A stretch of 64,000 nt of DNA from JBBDYH01 sp040901795. Lineage in GTDB: Bacteria > Planctomycetota > Planctomycetia > Pirellulales > JALHPA01. The stretch spans positions 1 through 64,000 of the forward strand of contig JBBDYH010000075.1 in assembly GCA_040901795.1 (NCBI GenBank), read 5' to 3'. Under the pieces are notes generated by a model. It worked only from the letters and a program-made list of their open reading frames with translations. It ran no database searches and was not told where the DNA came from. Positions 24,615 through 35,466 of this stretch are shown here, in pieces. How positions within the stretch are numbered: the first letter of the stretch is position 1; every line of letters begins with the position of its first letter. The translations under genes were made by a program, and so were the position numbers.

Positions 24615-25796
24615 TCAGACGCGCGCCAGCGCCGCGGCGCGCGAGGCCGCCTGAAAGCGGATCGGCAGGCTCGACGGGCCGAGCACGTGCAAACCTGTTC
24701 GCGGCGGCCAAGGCTCGTCGCTGGCTAATTCGAAGCTCTGCAACCGCTCGAGCAAATGTCCCAAGGCGATCTTTGCTTCCAACCGCGCCAAGGGCGCTCC
24801 GAGACAAAAGTGAACCCCGTGGCCAAAGGCCAGGTGCGGGTTTGGATCGCGTGTGATATCGAATCGGTTCGGGTCCCGGAAGTGCTCCGGATCGCGGTTC
24901 GCAGCGCCGATCATAACTAGCACGAACGTGCCCGCCGGGATTACCTCGCCATGCATCTCGACTTCACGCTTCGTCACGCGGCCGATCCACTGCAGCGGCG
25001 AGCGATAGCGCACGATCTCCTCGATAGCCGACGGCAAAAGATCGAGCCGCCTCCGCAGGCGGTCGAGCTCGTCCGGGTTTTCGATGAAGCACAGAACCGC
25101 ATTGTTGAGCAGGTTCGTGGTCGTCTCGTTGCCAGCCAGGAGGAGGAGCTGGAAGAAACCCAGGATCTCCTCTTGCGTCAGCCGCTCGCCGTCCATTTCG
25201 GCTCTCGCCAGCCGCGTGAGCAGATCGTCTTTCGGTTCGGAGCGTCGCAGGTCGAGCAGATCGGCGAGGTAGGCGTTCATTTCGACCGTCACGGCAAGGA
25301 ACTCCTCGTTGGCCGCCCGGGCCGCCTCCGTACTGCCGGCGATCGTGTAGCTCATGTTCAGGATTGCGTCGCTCCAGCGCTTGAACCGCTCGCGATCAGC
25401 GACCGGAATACCGAGCATCTCGGCAATCACAATCATGGGCAAAGGAATCGCAAAGTCCGCCGCCAGATCCATCTCGCCGCGCTCGATCGTCTGGTCCAAT
25501 AGTTCGCGCGCAAGCTCGCGGATCCGCCCCTCGAGTCCGGCGATCGACCGCGGCGTGAACGCTTGCGAGACGAGAACGCGCAGTTTGGTATGACGCGGCG
25601 GGTCAGAAAAGATCAGCCAATCGGGTCCGTATTCGGAGCTGAAGGCCTCGTGATCGGCCAGCGCCCGCTTCACCCCCTCGTAGTCGAAAATCATCCACAG
25701 TCCGGACTGCGGCTCGCGAAAGACCGGCGAGACGCTGCGAATCTGGTCGTAGACCGGGTACGGATTGCGGCGGAAGTCTTCGGAAGAAAAGTCCAT
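24615..25796 (-). CDS. Cytochrome P450
   Basis: 393 residues of bacterial class I P450 size. The I-helix AGNETT lies near residue 232, the K-helix E-x-x-R is EEIVR near 275, and the heme loop FGHGVHFCLGAPLAR holds the proximal Cys near 340. The substrate is not evident. No ferredoxin or reductase gene is adjacent, so electron partners must be elsewhere. It has its own transcription unit on the minus strand. Confidence 0.95.
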   Translation of the reverse strand: MDFSSEDFRRNPYPVYDQIRSVSPVFREPQSGLWMIFDYEGVKRALADHEAFSSEYGPDWLIFSDPPRHTKLRVLVSQAFTPRSIAGLEGRIRELARELLDQTIERGEMDLAADFAIPLPMIVIAEMLGIPVADRERFKRWSDAILNMSYTIAGSTEAARAANEEFLAVTVEMNAYLADLLDLRRSEPKDDLLTRLARAEMDGERLTQEEILGFFQLLLLAGNETTTNLLNNAVLCFIENPDELDRLRRRLDLLPSAIEEIVRYRSPLQWIGRVTKREVEMHGEVIPAGTFVLVMIGAANRDPEHFRDPNRFDITRDPNPHLAFGHGVHFCLGAPLARLEAKIALGHLLERLQSFELASDEPWPPRTGLHVLGPSSLPIRFQAASRAAALARV

Positions 25797-25833
25797 TTGG
25801 CCTACGCCTCCTGGTTGAAATTAGCCCCAGCGC

Positions 25834-25868
25834 AAAAAAATGGGGACGCCCTGGGTCAGGCGCCCCCG
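25834..25868 (-). terminator. Intrinsic terminator of the YHS-like gene
   Basis: On the minus strand GGGGGCGCC and GGGCGTCCCC form a stem, with a CCCAG-type loop, followed by ATTTTTTT. It lies 25 bases after the stop of the YHS-like gene and upstream of the P450 gene. Confidence 0.85.
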
Positions 25869-25893
25869 TGATCATTCGTCCGAGGTCCTTGGC

Positions 25894-26397
25894 CTAGGAC
25901 TTCGCTTCCGCTTTCTCGGTCTTCTTCTCAGCCTTCTTAAAGGTCTTGCTGTCTTTCAGACTCTTGTTGAAGACCAACGCAATCTTCTCTTCGTCCTTCT
26001 CGGTCTTGGCGATCTTGCCTTTGCAGTTCGGGCAGCAGAAGGTGACTTCCAAGCCGGCGACCTCGGTTTTTTGCTCAGGGTTGAGCTTGCGGCCGGTCAG
26101 CGGGCAGGCGGTTTGCTCGATTTGGCCAGTCGCCAACAACTGGTGGCGAGCGTTGGCGGCGAACTTGGCGGTGTCCTTCTTGAACGGGGCGGGGCACTTG
26201 TCGCAACAGAAGCTGACCTTGCCTCCTTCGAAATCGACCGCCACTTCCTTATTGATGTCGTGGCCGATTCCGCCCACCGGGCAGAACGCGGCGTCTTTCT
26301 TCTTGTCGGCCTTTTCCTTGTCGTCGGCGGCGGAGAGCGCGCCGATTGAGATCATGGCCAGCAAAGCCACTGCACTCAGCGTCAAACCTCGTCGCAT
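25894..26397 (-). CDS. Secreted protein with two YHS-like Cys motifs
   Basis: 167 residues with a signal peptide (MRRGLTLSAVALLAM to about residue 24). Two similar units follow: AFCPVGG...VSFCCDKCPAPF (about 37-78) and TACPLTGRK...VTFCCPNCKGK (about 98-140). Each has C-P, then F-C-C-x2-C. This resembles YHS or TRASH-type metal-binding modules. The C-terminus is a Lys/Glu-rich tail. A GGAGA site lies seven bases before the ATG, which decides the start. Metal handling in the periplasm is likely but unproved. Confidence 0.75.
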   Translation of the reverse strand: MRRGLTLSAVALLAMISIGALSAADDKEKADKKKDAAFCPVGGIGHDINKEVAVDFEGGKVSFCCDKCPAPFKKDTAKFAANARHQLLATGQIEQTACPLTGRKLNPEQKTEVAGLEVTFCCPNCKGKIAKTEKDEEKIALVFNKSLKDSKTFKKAEKKTEKAEAKS

Positions 26398-26502
26398 TGC
26401 AGTTCTCCTTCGAAAGAGCGTTGGATTTATCAGTGAACCGACCGGGATTTTCGCTTGCAGCCGGGGCAGCGTCAAGTATCTCAGCCAAAAAAAGCCTACC
26501 TC

Positions 26503-26538
26503 AAAACAGCGGGGGCGGCCCCCAAGGGACCGCCCCGC
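26503..26538 (-). terminator. Intrinsic terminator after the CC-repeat protein gene
   Basis: On the minus strand GCGGGGCGGTCCC and GGGGGCCGCCCCCGC form a strong stem with a TTG loop, then TGTTTTGA. It separates the CC-repeat gene from the YHS-like gene. Confidence 0.7.
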
Positions 26539-26567
26539 CGTCGAAGTTTGGCCCCATCCGGGCCTGT

Positions 26568-26960
26568 TTAGGTGCAGCACGGCTGCTTTTCAACACAGCA
26601 CTGGCGAACGACCGAGCAGCATGCTGGTCCGGCCGCGGCGACCTGATCGCAGCAAACTTCGCCTGCTTCGCAGCACGCGGCGCCCTCGCTGCAGCAATTG
26701 GCCGTGGTCGATGTCATGCCGAACTTCGCCGTCGTTGTCGCGGATGCTCCACCGCAGCAGGTGGCGCAATCGGCACAGTTGCCGTCGCAAACGTCGCAGG
26801 CGCAGTTGGACTCATCACAACCGCAGCCCCCTGCACAGGAACAGGCGTCGGTCGCGCTCTGAGAGCTCACCACACGGGCCAGCGCCGCCGGGCCGAACGC
26901 CAAGGCGGCAAACAAACCAAGTCCCAATACCAACAAGGCAAAAATGATACGCGGTTTCAT
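26568..26960 (-). CDS. Secreted Cys-rich protein with CC-x5-CC repeats
   Basis: 130 residues with a hydrophobic signal sequence (about 1-29). The mature part has 23 cysteines in about 90 residues. The first half holds single Cys in CSCAGGCGC, CACDVCDGNCADC and TCC. The second half has six CC pairs with spacing CC-x5-CC-x5-CC-x9-CC-x5-CC-x5-CC. An AAAGGA site precedes the ATG. Metal binding or a disulfide-locked surface protein are both possible; I know no named family for it. It lies in a cluster with two other Cys-rich secreted proteins. Confidence 0.75.
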   Translation of the reverse strand: MKPRIIFALLVLGLGLFAALAFGPAALARVVSSQSATDACSCAGGCGCDESNCACDVCDGNCADCATCCGGASATTTAKFGMTSTTANCCSEGAACCEAGEVCCDQVAAAGPACCSVVRQCCVEKQPCCT

Positions 26961-27087
26961 GGATTAAGTCCTTTGAGAAGTTGAACAATGAAAGTACACA
27001 TGATTTCCCGGTGCTCATTGAGAGCCGGTAGCTCCGGCCCTGGTGGCCGGCTTCACTTATCAGCACATGCCGCAGAGCGGCACGGAA

Positions 27088-27113
27088 ACGTTCCCACGCG
27101 GAGCGTGGGAACG
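27088..27113. repeat. Single-hairpin GTTCCC-family copy
   Basis: ACGTTCCCACGC/GCGTGGGAACG is a perfect stem of the same family as 967-1040, between the two Cys-rich protein genes. Confidence 0.75.
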
Positions 27114-27126
27114 ATGCACGAGCGCG

Positions 27127-27570
27127 TCAGATCGTAAACCGGCAGAGAAATGCCTGTCGAGAAGGACCATCGGCGGCGGACCAGAAGGGCCCTGCCACCA
27201 GAGCCGAAAACGAATGCGAATGGCATGAGTCAATGAGCGGCGCTACGAATGCGCCTGCTGCCAGCACGGGCTCGGCAGCCACATCGAGCCGCTGGTCGCG
27301 CGACGGTGGAACGCTCGTCGGCGCAGTGGACGAACCGCCGCAGCAGATGTGACAAGCAACCTGGCTCTCTGTCGCACCGCACGACGCCTCAGCCGCGGGG
27401 CGTGACGGCGAACCACAGCAAGTTGCGGCCTCAACAGAAGCGATGTCGACCTTGTCCCGCTGGCAGCAAGATTCTCCGCAGCCGCTTGCTGGCCCGGCCA
27501 GCGCCGGCATCGCAAGCAAGGCAAAGGCCAGCAGGACTGCGGCCATCTGATGTACGAGCCTGCCGACCAT
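27127..27570 (-). CDS. Secreted Cys-rich protein
   Basis: 147 residues. A signal peptide (to about residue 25, ending PALAG) is followed by GCGESCC, TCCGSP, a single ASCGA and ACHICCGG. The repeated C-C pairs recall the neighbour at 26568-26960, but the sequence is distinct. The C-terminal half contains SCHSHSF and is hydrophobic in places. Function unknown; the neighbours suggest metal or redox handling in the periplasm. Confidence 0.62.
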   Translation of the reverse strand: MVGRLVHQMAAVLLAFALLAMPALAGPASGCGESCCQRDKVDIASVEAATCCGSPSRPAAEASCGATESQVACHICCGGSSTAPTSVPPSRDQRLDVAAEPVLAAGAFVAPLIDSCHSHSFSALVAGPFWSAADGPSRQAFLCRFTI

Positions 27571-27580
27571 GTGCAGTTCC

Positions 27581-27622
27581 GTTGGAGTTCAGGCTTTAGC
27601 CTGTTGGGGGGTCCCCAATGCA
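27581..27622. repeat. AACTCCAACT-family fragment
   Basis: GTTGGAGTTCAGGCTTTAGCCTG followed by TTGGGGGGTCCCCAA, a second small palindrome. It lies directly upstream of the Cys-rich gene on the minus strand. Confidence 0.65.
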
Positions 27623-27647
27623 ACTACGAAACGAGCGGCCAACTGGT

Positions 27648-28196
27648 TCACCGTCGCTCTAAGAGCAACTCCAGATAACTCTTGCGCTCGTTCTCGGTAA
27701 GCCCTAGCTCGGCCGCTAGCGAGCCGATGGCCTCTCGGGCTGCATCCATTTCGCTCGGTTCAACAACCACTTCTAACTCCACGTACTGGCCAACCCGCTC
27801 GACTTCGTCCAATACGAGTTCGATTCTCCAGCCGCGGTGTTCCAGCGTCGTCTTGCGGCGCTGCTTGCGGACTTCGGCGACCGGACGAAAGCCGAGTGCG
27901 ACGAGCAGTTCGGCGAATTGCTCGGCCATCACGTCACCGGGCGCGATCGGCACTTCGATTTCTCGCCGTGTCTTCGTCGTCGAATCGAGCTTCGGACCCT
28001 TGTAGGTCACGTAGTTCATCTCCCCAACCTGGCGGATGCGGAGCGCTTCGTCCGTCCGGGCAAATTCACGTGAGGGATGGTTGAAATAGCGATCGATCTG
28101 GAGCTCTGCCTCGCCGAGCGTTCCGCCGAGATCGGTGAGCCGCGCCGCAATCGCGGCTAGATCAGGGACGCGAAACTTCTGTTCGACTTCGAGCAT
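27648..28196 (-). CDS. CYTH-domain protein (class IV cyclase / triphosphatase family)
   Basis: 182 residues. The protein opens with the E-x-E-x-K signature (LEVEQKF), followed by basic strands with RIRQ, TYKGPK, RREIEV and an acidic ELVLDEVERVGQYVELEV strand. These line the CYTH tunnel that binds triphosphate and divalent metal. Class IV adenylate cyclase (CyaB-like) or triphosphatase activity are both known in the family, and sequence alone does not decide. It lies seven bases downstream of the membrane protein gene on the same strand. Confidence 0.85.
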   Translation of the reverse strand: MLEVEQKFRVPDLAAIAARLTDLGGTLGEAELQIDRYFNHPSREFARTDEALRIRQVGEMNYVTYKGPKLDSTTKTRREIEVPIAPGDVMAEQFAELLVALGFRPVAEVRKQRRKTTLEHRGWRIELVLDEVERVGQYVELEVVVEPSEMDAAREAIGSLAAELGLTENERKSYLELLLERR

Positions 28197-28202
28197 GACG
28201 CC

Positions 28203-28970
28203 TCAGACGTACGACGCGCCGCCGCTTTGGATCGCTTTGCGCAAATTGTTGATCAGGTTGGCGTACATCACAAAGACGACTAATCCGCCGATCATCAGCA
28301 CGAAAATAACGAGCCCGGCGATGATTGCGGCGCCCCCACCAGTGACCGCAATCCCGAGGGAAACGATGAGCAAGCCGACTCCGACAACCAAGGCGATCAA
28401 AATACTCTGGGCACGACGAGCCAAATGGATCGCCCCGATGAATTCCGCGAGCTTTTTCAAAAAGAGAATGAACGCGATTCCACCCGCCACCGAGAGGATA
28501 TTCGCCAAGCCCGCCAGGGCCATGTTTTCGACAGCGACATTCGCGATAGTCATGACGAGCGCGATAACCATTAGCACAACCGACGTGGTGATCAGCCCTT
28601 TCGCGCCGGTTTCTTGTGGCGTAGCCAGGCACATGAATGTCCCGATAAGGCCGAGGGTATAACCGACAATCAGGCCCAGACCGCAAAGCAGCATCACAAT
28701 TGCCATTCCGCCAAATTCAGGGCGCGGAAACGCCTCGCCGGGCTGCATCGCTCTAGCCCCCCTTTGTGCGCCCATCGCGCCCGTCACTCCGCCGAGTATG
28801 CCGATTAAGATCGCGCTGAGCAGAATGATGCAGATGCTGATGTAGATAAGCCCCAGCCCTTTCGCCACCTTCTGAAGCGACGGATCATCCGTCGACCGCA
28901 GCCATTCGGCCGCGCGAGGATGCATCATGCTGCTGGTCGGGGCGGCGTAGGGATTGAAGTCGTCCTGCAT
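28203..28970 (-). CDS. Multi-pass membrane protein of unknown function
   Basis: 255 residues with about six predicted helices, for example GLIYISICIILLSAILIGIL, GGMAIVMLLCGLGLIVGY, LITTSVVLMVIALVMTI and AIIAGLVIFVLMIGGLVVFV. The N-terminus has the DDFNPYAAPTS segment, which is common at the start of planctomycete membrane proteins. No catalytic motif is seen. It probably forms an operon with the CYTH gene. Confidence 0.7.
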   Translation of the reverse strand: MQDDFNPYAAPTSSMMHPRAAEWLRSTDDPSLQKVAKGLGLIYISICIILLSAILIGILGGVTGAMGAQRGARAMQPGEAFPRPEFGGMAIVMLLCGLGLIVGYTLGLIGTFMCLATPQETGAKGLITTSVVLMVIALVMTIANVAVENMALAGLANILSVAGGIAFILFLKKLAEFIGAIHLARRAQSILIALVVGVGLLIVSLGIAVTGGGAAIIAGLVIFVLMIGGLVVFVMYANLINNLRKAIQSGGASYV

Positions 28971-29127
28971 GACTTGGACCTCGGAAGCGAGAAGTTGTTG
29001 CCAGAGTTTACGAAACGCCCGTCGAGGATCCCTTATCCGGAATGCGCTGCGACAGGGTCGTCACATGCCGCCGCCATCTTCGCCGGGAATCGTATACAAT
29101 GCCTGAGAAAAGCACAATTAGTGGATC

Positions 29128-29775
29128 ATGCCAACAGACGCGCCACGCGAAGCGCTCGAACCAAAGACACCGCGACAGCGGCCCGGTCGAGGCGCGCTCG
29201 TCGCCTGGATCGCCTTGGGCGTGATCGCGCTTTTGTTCCTGACGTATCTCAAATGGCGGCCGCTGCCGGACGGCATATCGGGCGTCGACCATCCGGTTGC
29301 GGGCAAGCGGCTCGTGGCTCTGGCATTTGAACCGCTCACGGGCAGCGGCGAGCGTGTGACGCAGCCCGATGTCCAAGGAAGGGTGACGCTGATTAATATT
29401 TGGGGAACCTGGTGCCCCCCGTGCCAGGAAGAGTTTCCCCATCTGGCAGCCATCTACGCGAAGTTCAAGGATCGGCGCGATTTTCAGTACCTTTCAGTCT
29501 CGTACGGGGCTGATCCAACCCTCCTCGACGCGCAATCGCTCGCCCAGCTCCGAGAGGCAACGGCCGAGTTCCTTCAGGAGCAACGCGCCGACCATCCGAC
29601 ATACTATGATCCTGAGGCGCAAACATTGCGCGGGCTGCTGGCGGTAGGATTCAAGGGAGCCTTCCCGACGTCGTTGATTATCGATCGGCGGGGATCCATT
29701 CACGCCGTGTGGGAGGGGTTCAGCCGGCCGTCGATGGCGGAGATCGAGCAGGTACTCCGCGAGTTGCTCAAGTAG
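29128..29775 (+). CDS. TlpA/ResA-like thiol-disulfide protein
   Basis: 215 residues with an N-terminal membrane anchor (LVAWIALGVIALLFLTYL, about 27-45) and a periplasmic thioredoxin fold. The active site WCPPC is near residue 97 in IWGTWCPPCQEEFP; the cis-Pro region is FPTSLIIDRRG. Likely roles are disulfide reduction or cytochrome maturation. A TATACAAT -10-like sequence lies about 30 bases upstream, in the divergent region shared with the membrane protein gene. Confidence 0.88.
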   Translation: MPTDAPREALEPKTPRQRPGRGALVAWIALGVIALLFLTYLKWRPLPDGISGVDHPVAGKRLVALAFEPLTGSGERVTQPDVQGRVTLINIWGTWCPPCQEEFPHLAAIYAKFKDRRDFQYLSVSYGADPTLLDAQSLAQLREATAEFLQEQRADHPTYYDPEAQTLRGLLAVGFKGAFPTSLIIDRRGSIHAVWEGFSRPSMAEIEQVLRELLK

Positions 29776-29851
29776 CTGCCGGCCTTGTGCCGGCAGGCTA
29801 TGTAGACCGCACACTCCATGTTCGGAACGGCACACGGAGTGTGCCTACTAC
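29776..29851. repeat. Palindromes between convergent tlpA-like and thiE genes
   Basis: A GCCGGC-rich hairpin (CTGCCGGCCTTGTGCCGGCAG) is followed by GTAGACCGCACACTCC / GGAGTGTGCCTAC with GGAACGGCACACGG between. The second unit is a REP-like palindrome. Lying between convergent genes, they may end transcription on both strands. Confidence 0.65.
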
Positions 29852-30894
29852 AATGCCAACCGCCGAATGAACTCGCGTGCGACTTCGGCCGGGTCGCTCG
29901 CCTCAGCAATCGACGCGCCCACCGCCACGCGCGTGAATCCGGCGGCCAGCACATCCCCAACATTTTCCAACGTGATGCCGCCAATCGCAAACGCCGGTAA
30001 GCGAATTTCCGCGGCGACGGCGCTAAGTAGATCGAGTCCGGCAAGAGAGTTGAACGCTTTGGTCGTCGAGGCAAACGTCGGACCGACGCCGATGTAGTTG
30101 GCCCCATCCATCACCGCGGTCTGCGCTTGTTCGATGGTGTGCGTCGAGACGCCGACCAGCGATTGCGGGCCGACGATCGTCCGTCCATCTTTGACGCATA
30201 GCTCCTCCTGGCCGACGTGGACGCCGTCCGCGCCGGCGAGCCGCGCGATGTCGGGCCGGTCGTTGACAATGGCCAACGTTTCTGTGCTACGTGTCAGCTC
30301 GTGGAGCCGTCGCGCTCGTTCGATCAACTGCCGGTCCTTCAGCCGTTTGTCGCGGAGCTGCACCACGTCCACTCGCGCCTCAATGAGCGACGAGACCAGC
30401 GACGTGAATGCTTCCAGCGACGATCGGCCGTCAAGAAGCACATACAGCCGAGCATCGGCAAGCCGCTCGAGGCTTGCTCGTGTCAAATCCGTCGCGCGTT
30501 CGAGCGTATAGGTGCGATAACGAAGCTGTTCAAAAGCGGTTCCCAACGAAGTGTCGATCAGCTTGCCGTACTCTTCAAGACTGCGCAGCGCCTGCTCAAC
30601 ACGCTTGAAACTGGCTGCCACAACGGCAGTCGCATCGATCCGAAGCGAGTCCCCCGCCGGCGCCCCGGGGGCGCCGACATCGGCCTGTGTATCCCGGGCG
30701 GCATGTCGATCGGTCGCAGCCAGCGCTGAAAGGGCGGCCGTCAGATCGTGGCGCAACTGTTTGCACACGCCCGTCAGGTGTCCATCATCGAGCGCAAACC
30801 GCAGATAGTCCTCAATTACGCGCAATCCCTCCCCCGCCCGGTTCGCGGCGGCGTCGAGGATGCGGAAGACAGTTCGTTCCACGTTAGGACTCAA
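29848..30894 (-). CDS. thiE: Thiamine phosphate synthase with N-terminal extension
   Basis: 348 residues. The C-terminal TIM barrel (about 145-345) shows VQLRDK, AIVNDRPDIARLAGADGVHVGQ, GVSTHT, YIGVGPTF and FAIGGI, all hallmarks of ThiE, which joins the thiazole and HMP-pyrophosphate moieties. The N-terminal 140 residues form a helical domain (RILDAAANRAGEGLRVIEDY) also seen in long ThiE forms. The start is TTG at 30894, overlapping the toxin stop; a GTG at 30882 is an alternative. It may be co-transcribed with the upstream toxin-antitoxin pair. Confidence 0.92.
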   Translation of the reverse strand: MSPNVERTVFRILDAAANRAGEGLRVIEDYLRFALDDGHLTGVCKQLRHDLTAALSALAATDRHAARDTQADVGAPGAPAGDSLRIDATAVVAASFKRVEQALRSLEEYGKLIDTSLGTAFEQLRYRTYTLERATDLTRASLERLADARLYVLLDGRSSLEAFTSLVSSLIEARVDVVQLRDKRLKDRQLIERARRLHELTRSTETLAIVNDRPDIARLAGADGVHVGQEELCVKDGRTIVGPQSLVGVSTHTIEQAQTAVMDGANYIGVGPTFASTTKAFNSLAGLDLLSAVAAEIRLPAFAIGGITLENVGDVLAAGFTRVAVGASIAEASDPAEVAREFIRRLAL

Positions 30895-31156
30895 TCCGCC
30901 GAATGGTCAGGAGACTGACAAAGCGCCGGTTGAACGTGTAATAGATATGAACTGGCGGTAGGAGGTCACCGCCGAGCAAATGGGCCTGCCACACGTCATA
31001 CTTTGAAAGCCGAATGCCATCTTGGTCGGGAAAGCGAGCAATCGACCAAATTGCACCCTCGATGACTTCCCTAGCTCTGGGATAATCGACTTCGAGCTCG
31101 GCGACACGGATCTCAAACTGCGGATGGCGGAGTACTCCTCTATCGATCGTCGCCAA
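30884..31156 (-). CDS. RelE-fold-like putative toxin next to a Panacea antitoxin
   Basis: 90 residues. The pattern IEGAIWSIARFPDQDG, then WQAHLLGGDLLPPVHIYYTF, then RFVSLLTIRRI resembles the helix-loop-strand layout of small RelE/ParE-type toxins. It overlaps the end of the Panacea-domain gene by 17 bases and the start of thiE by eleven. Gene order antitoxin-toxin with tight overlap supports a toxin role. No individual catalytic residue can be assigned. Confidence 0.65.
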   Translation of the reverse strand: MATIDRGVLRHPQFEIRVAELEVDYPRAREVIEGAIWSIARFPDQDGIRLSKYDVWQAHLLGGDLLPPVHIYYTFNRRFVSLLTIRRIES

Positions 31157-31721
31157 GCGGGCACTCCTTAGCTAGCGAGAGCAATTCGTCAGCTATGGCG
31201 TCTCCGCGCGCACGATCAGTGTCTCTTGGCCGCTGAAACTGTACTAAGACCGTCTCGTAAGGAATGTCCTCGCCATCTTCCGCCATTTTCCAGCCTCGAA
31301 ACCTGTGAGACATAAGGCTGATCTCTGTGGCATTCTTTCCCCAGCAGTCACGAATGAGCTCGGACACAAGCGCAATTTCGTCCGCCGTGAATTCCTCCAA
31401 ACGCGCGTCGCGCAAAGCAAATGTACGTTTTTGAACGCGACCGAAGTAGTTTCGTTCTCCCCTGGCAATGTCACCAGCGGCCTCCATGTCGGCGAGAAGT
31501 GGCAGCAAAGCACGCGGCGCCGGACCCTGCGGCAGCCGCTGATAGCGATGCCACGTAATTGCTTTTCCAAGTTTCCGGAATGCCAAAAAATCCGAATAGA
31601 ACAAAAGCTTATTCAGCTTCGTCGCTCCAAATTGCGGATCACCTTCGCTGCGCTGGCATATAAATAGGACAAGCTCTCGGAACTTGTCATCGTCCGGCAG
31701 ACGAGACGGGTCAATACGCAT
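31140..31721 (-). CDS. Panacea (DUF4065/SocA-like) antitoxin candidate
   Basis: 193 residues. The segment KLNKLLFYSDFLAFRKLGKA, then YQRLPQGPAPRAL, then LLADMEAAGDI is the recognisable Panacea/DUF4065 core (SocA, GepA-like), a domain shared by antitoxins that neutralise unrelated small toxins. The C-terminal half is helical. A ribosome-binding site (GGAGGG) lies about nine bases before the ATG, and a good promoter is at 31772-31799. It is the first gene of a three-gene minus-strand unit with the toxin and thiE. Confidence 0.8.
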   Translation of the reverse strand: MRIDPSRLPDDDKFRELVLFICQRSEGDPQFGATKLNKLLFYSDFLAFRKLGKAITWHRYQRLPQGPAPRALLPLLADMEAAGDIARGERNYFGRVQKRTFALRDARLEEFTADEIALVSELIRDCWGKNATEISLMSHRFRGWKMAEDGEDIPYETVLVQFQRPRDTDRARGDAIADELLSLAKECPLGDDR

Positions 31722-31771
31722 TGAAACGGCCCTCCTGTTTCGAGCCGTGCGACCACAATTTACTACGAAGT

Positions 31772-31799
31772 ATTATATCGGTCACTGAACAAACGTCAA
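31772..31799 (-). promoter_or_regulatory. Sigma70-type promoter of the Panacea operon
   Basis: Minus strand TTGACG, 16-base spacer, TATAAT, about 50 bases upstream of the ATG. The surrounding DNA is A+T-rich relative to the window. Confidence 0.75.
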
Positions 31800-31869
31800 C
31801 ATGTTTTTGCGATAATTTTCTGCCGGCAGCTTAGCAAGCACGGCAAACAACTCCAACTGCCACTTTGGC

Positions 31870-31898
31870 TTGCGACCGGTCGGACCTCATTCTACAAT
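31870..31898 (+). promoter_or_regulatory. Sigma70-type promoter of the membrane/TPR-like gene
   Basis: TTGCGA, 17-base spacer, TACAAT. It lies downstream of a possible TTG start at 31865 and upstream of a GTG at 31940 with a GGAGG site, so it decides the start of the following gene. Confidence 0.65.
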
Positions 31899-31939
31899 CC
31901 GCTCCCTGCGCAACCTCGACTCACCAGGGAGGATCAATT

Positions 31940-32524
31940 GTGCCGACTTTGCGATGGATCGCGGTGCTCTGGCCCGGTTTACCCCAGCTTTGGCTGCGTG
32001 GCGATTGGTCGGCGCTGCTCCTGGCGGGCGGTTTCTCGGCTCTCTTAAACCTTGCTGTCATCGCCACTTGGGGCTGGACCGAGCTTCTGACCTGGCCGCT
32101 GCTATTGATCGCCTGGGCCGGTGTAGTCCTATTTTGGTTAGTTTCGCTTGTATCGGCGGTACTACAAATGCCGGCCCTGCTGCGGGTTCCGTCGCGAAAA
32201 GTGGCGGCGGACTTGTTCCGCGCCGCGCAGGGGGAATACTTAAGAGGCAACTGGTTCGAGGCCGAGCTGGCTTTGAATCAGCTCCTTGAGCACGACCACA
32301 CCGACGTGGACGCCCACTTGATGCTCGCCACGTTGACGCGCCGGATCGGACAACATGCGGAAGCCAGCCAACGACTGCGGCTATTGCGCACGCTCGAAGG
32401 CGCTGGCAAGTGGCAGCTCGAAGTTGCGCGGGAATTGCAGTTGTTGACTTCGACGGCGACCGTGGCGGCGCAAAACGTGCAATTACAAGAAACAAAGGAC
32501 CATGAGCTGCCAAATGCGGCCTGA
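31940..32524 (+). CDS. Membrane protein with C-terminal TPR-like region
   Basis: 194 residues. The GTG start has GGAGG six bases upstream and follows a promoter. Two or three hydrophobic segments (ALLLAGGFSALLNLAVIATW, LLLIAWAGVVLFWLVSLVSA) are followed by a soluble part with AAQGEYLRGNWFEAELALNQ and DAHLMLATLTRRIGQHAEAS, which reads as two TPR-like helix pairs. Function unknown. It stands alone upstream of clpC, 234 bases away. Confidence 0.72.
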   Translation: MPTLRWIAVLWPGLPQLWLRGDWSALLLAGGFSALLNLAVIATWGWTELLTWPLLLIAWAGVVLFWLVSLVSAVLQMPALLRVPSRKVAADLFRAAQGEYLRGNWFEAELALNQLLEHDHTDVDAHLMLATLTRRIGQHAEASQRLRLLRTLEGAGKWQLEVARELQLLTSTATVAAQNVQLQETKDHELPNAA

Positions 32525-32758
32525 AACTGGCGGTCGATGAAATCCGCGGCGTCGAGGGGCTAATCGCGGGGACCGTTGAGCGAACGTAACGAACCTTTTG
32601 GTTCTTCGCTGCGAAGTAACAGGTTGGCGTCTTGTCACCGGTACCTGAACCGGGCATAACAACAAGCGCGTAGCGACGGCGGCGCGAACAGGTACAGCGA
32701 CTTGAAAACACCGGTCCTGCCCAAGCGGCGAGATCAACGATAGAACGGAGCAACTTGT

Positions 32759-35344
<2,586 letters not shown>

Positions 35345-35370
35345 CCCTGCTCAACCATGGTCAAAAGAAT

Positions 35371-35405
35371 AAACGGGGGACGAAAGTCCCCCGTTTGTTT
35401 TATAC
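35371..35405 (+). terminator. Intrinsic terminator of clpC
   Basis: AAACGGGGGAC - GAAA - GTCCCCCGTTT followed by GTTTTAT: a perfect 11-bp stem with a GAAA tetraloop, 26 bases after the clpC stop. Confidence 0.92.
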
Positions 35406-35466
35406 TTGTAATGGAAAACTTGCGGTGACCACGTCCGAGTTTTTGATCTGATTCGGAGGTCGGGAA

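Noticed and set aside
31865..31939. TTG start at 31865 for the membrane/TPR-like gene
   Set aside because: A promoter (31870-31898) lies downstream of it, while the GTG at 31940 has GGAGG at a good distance.
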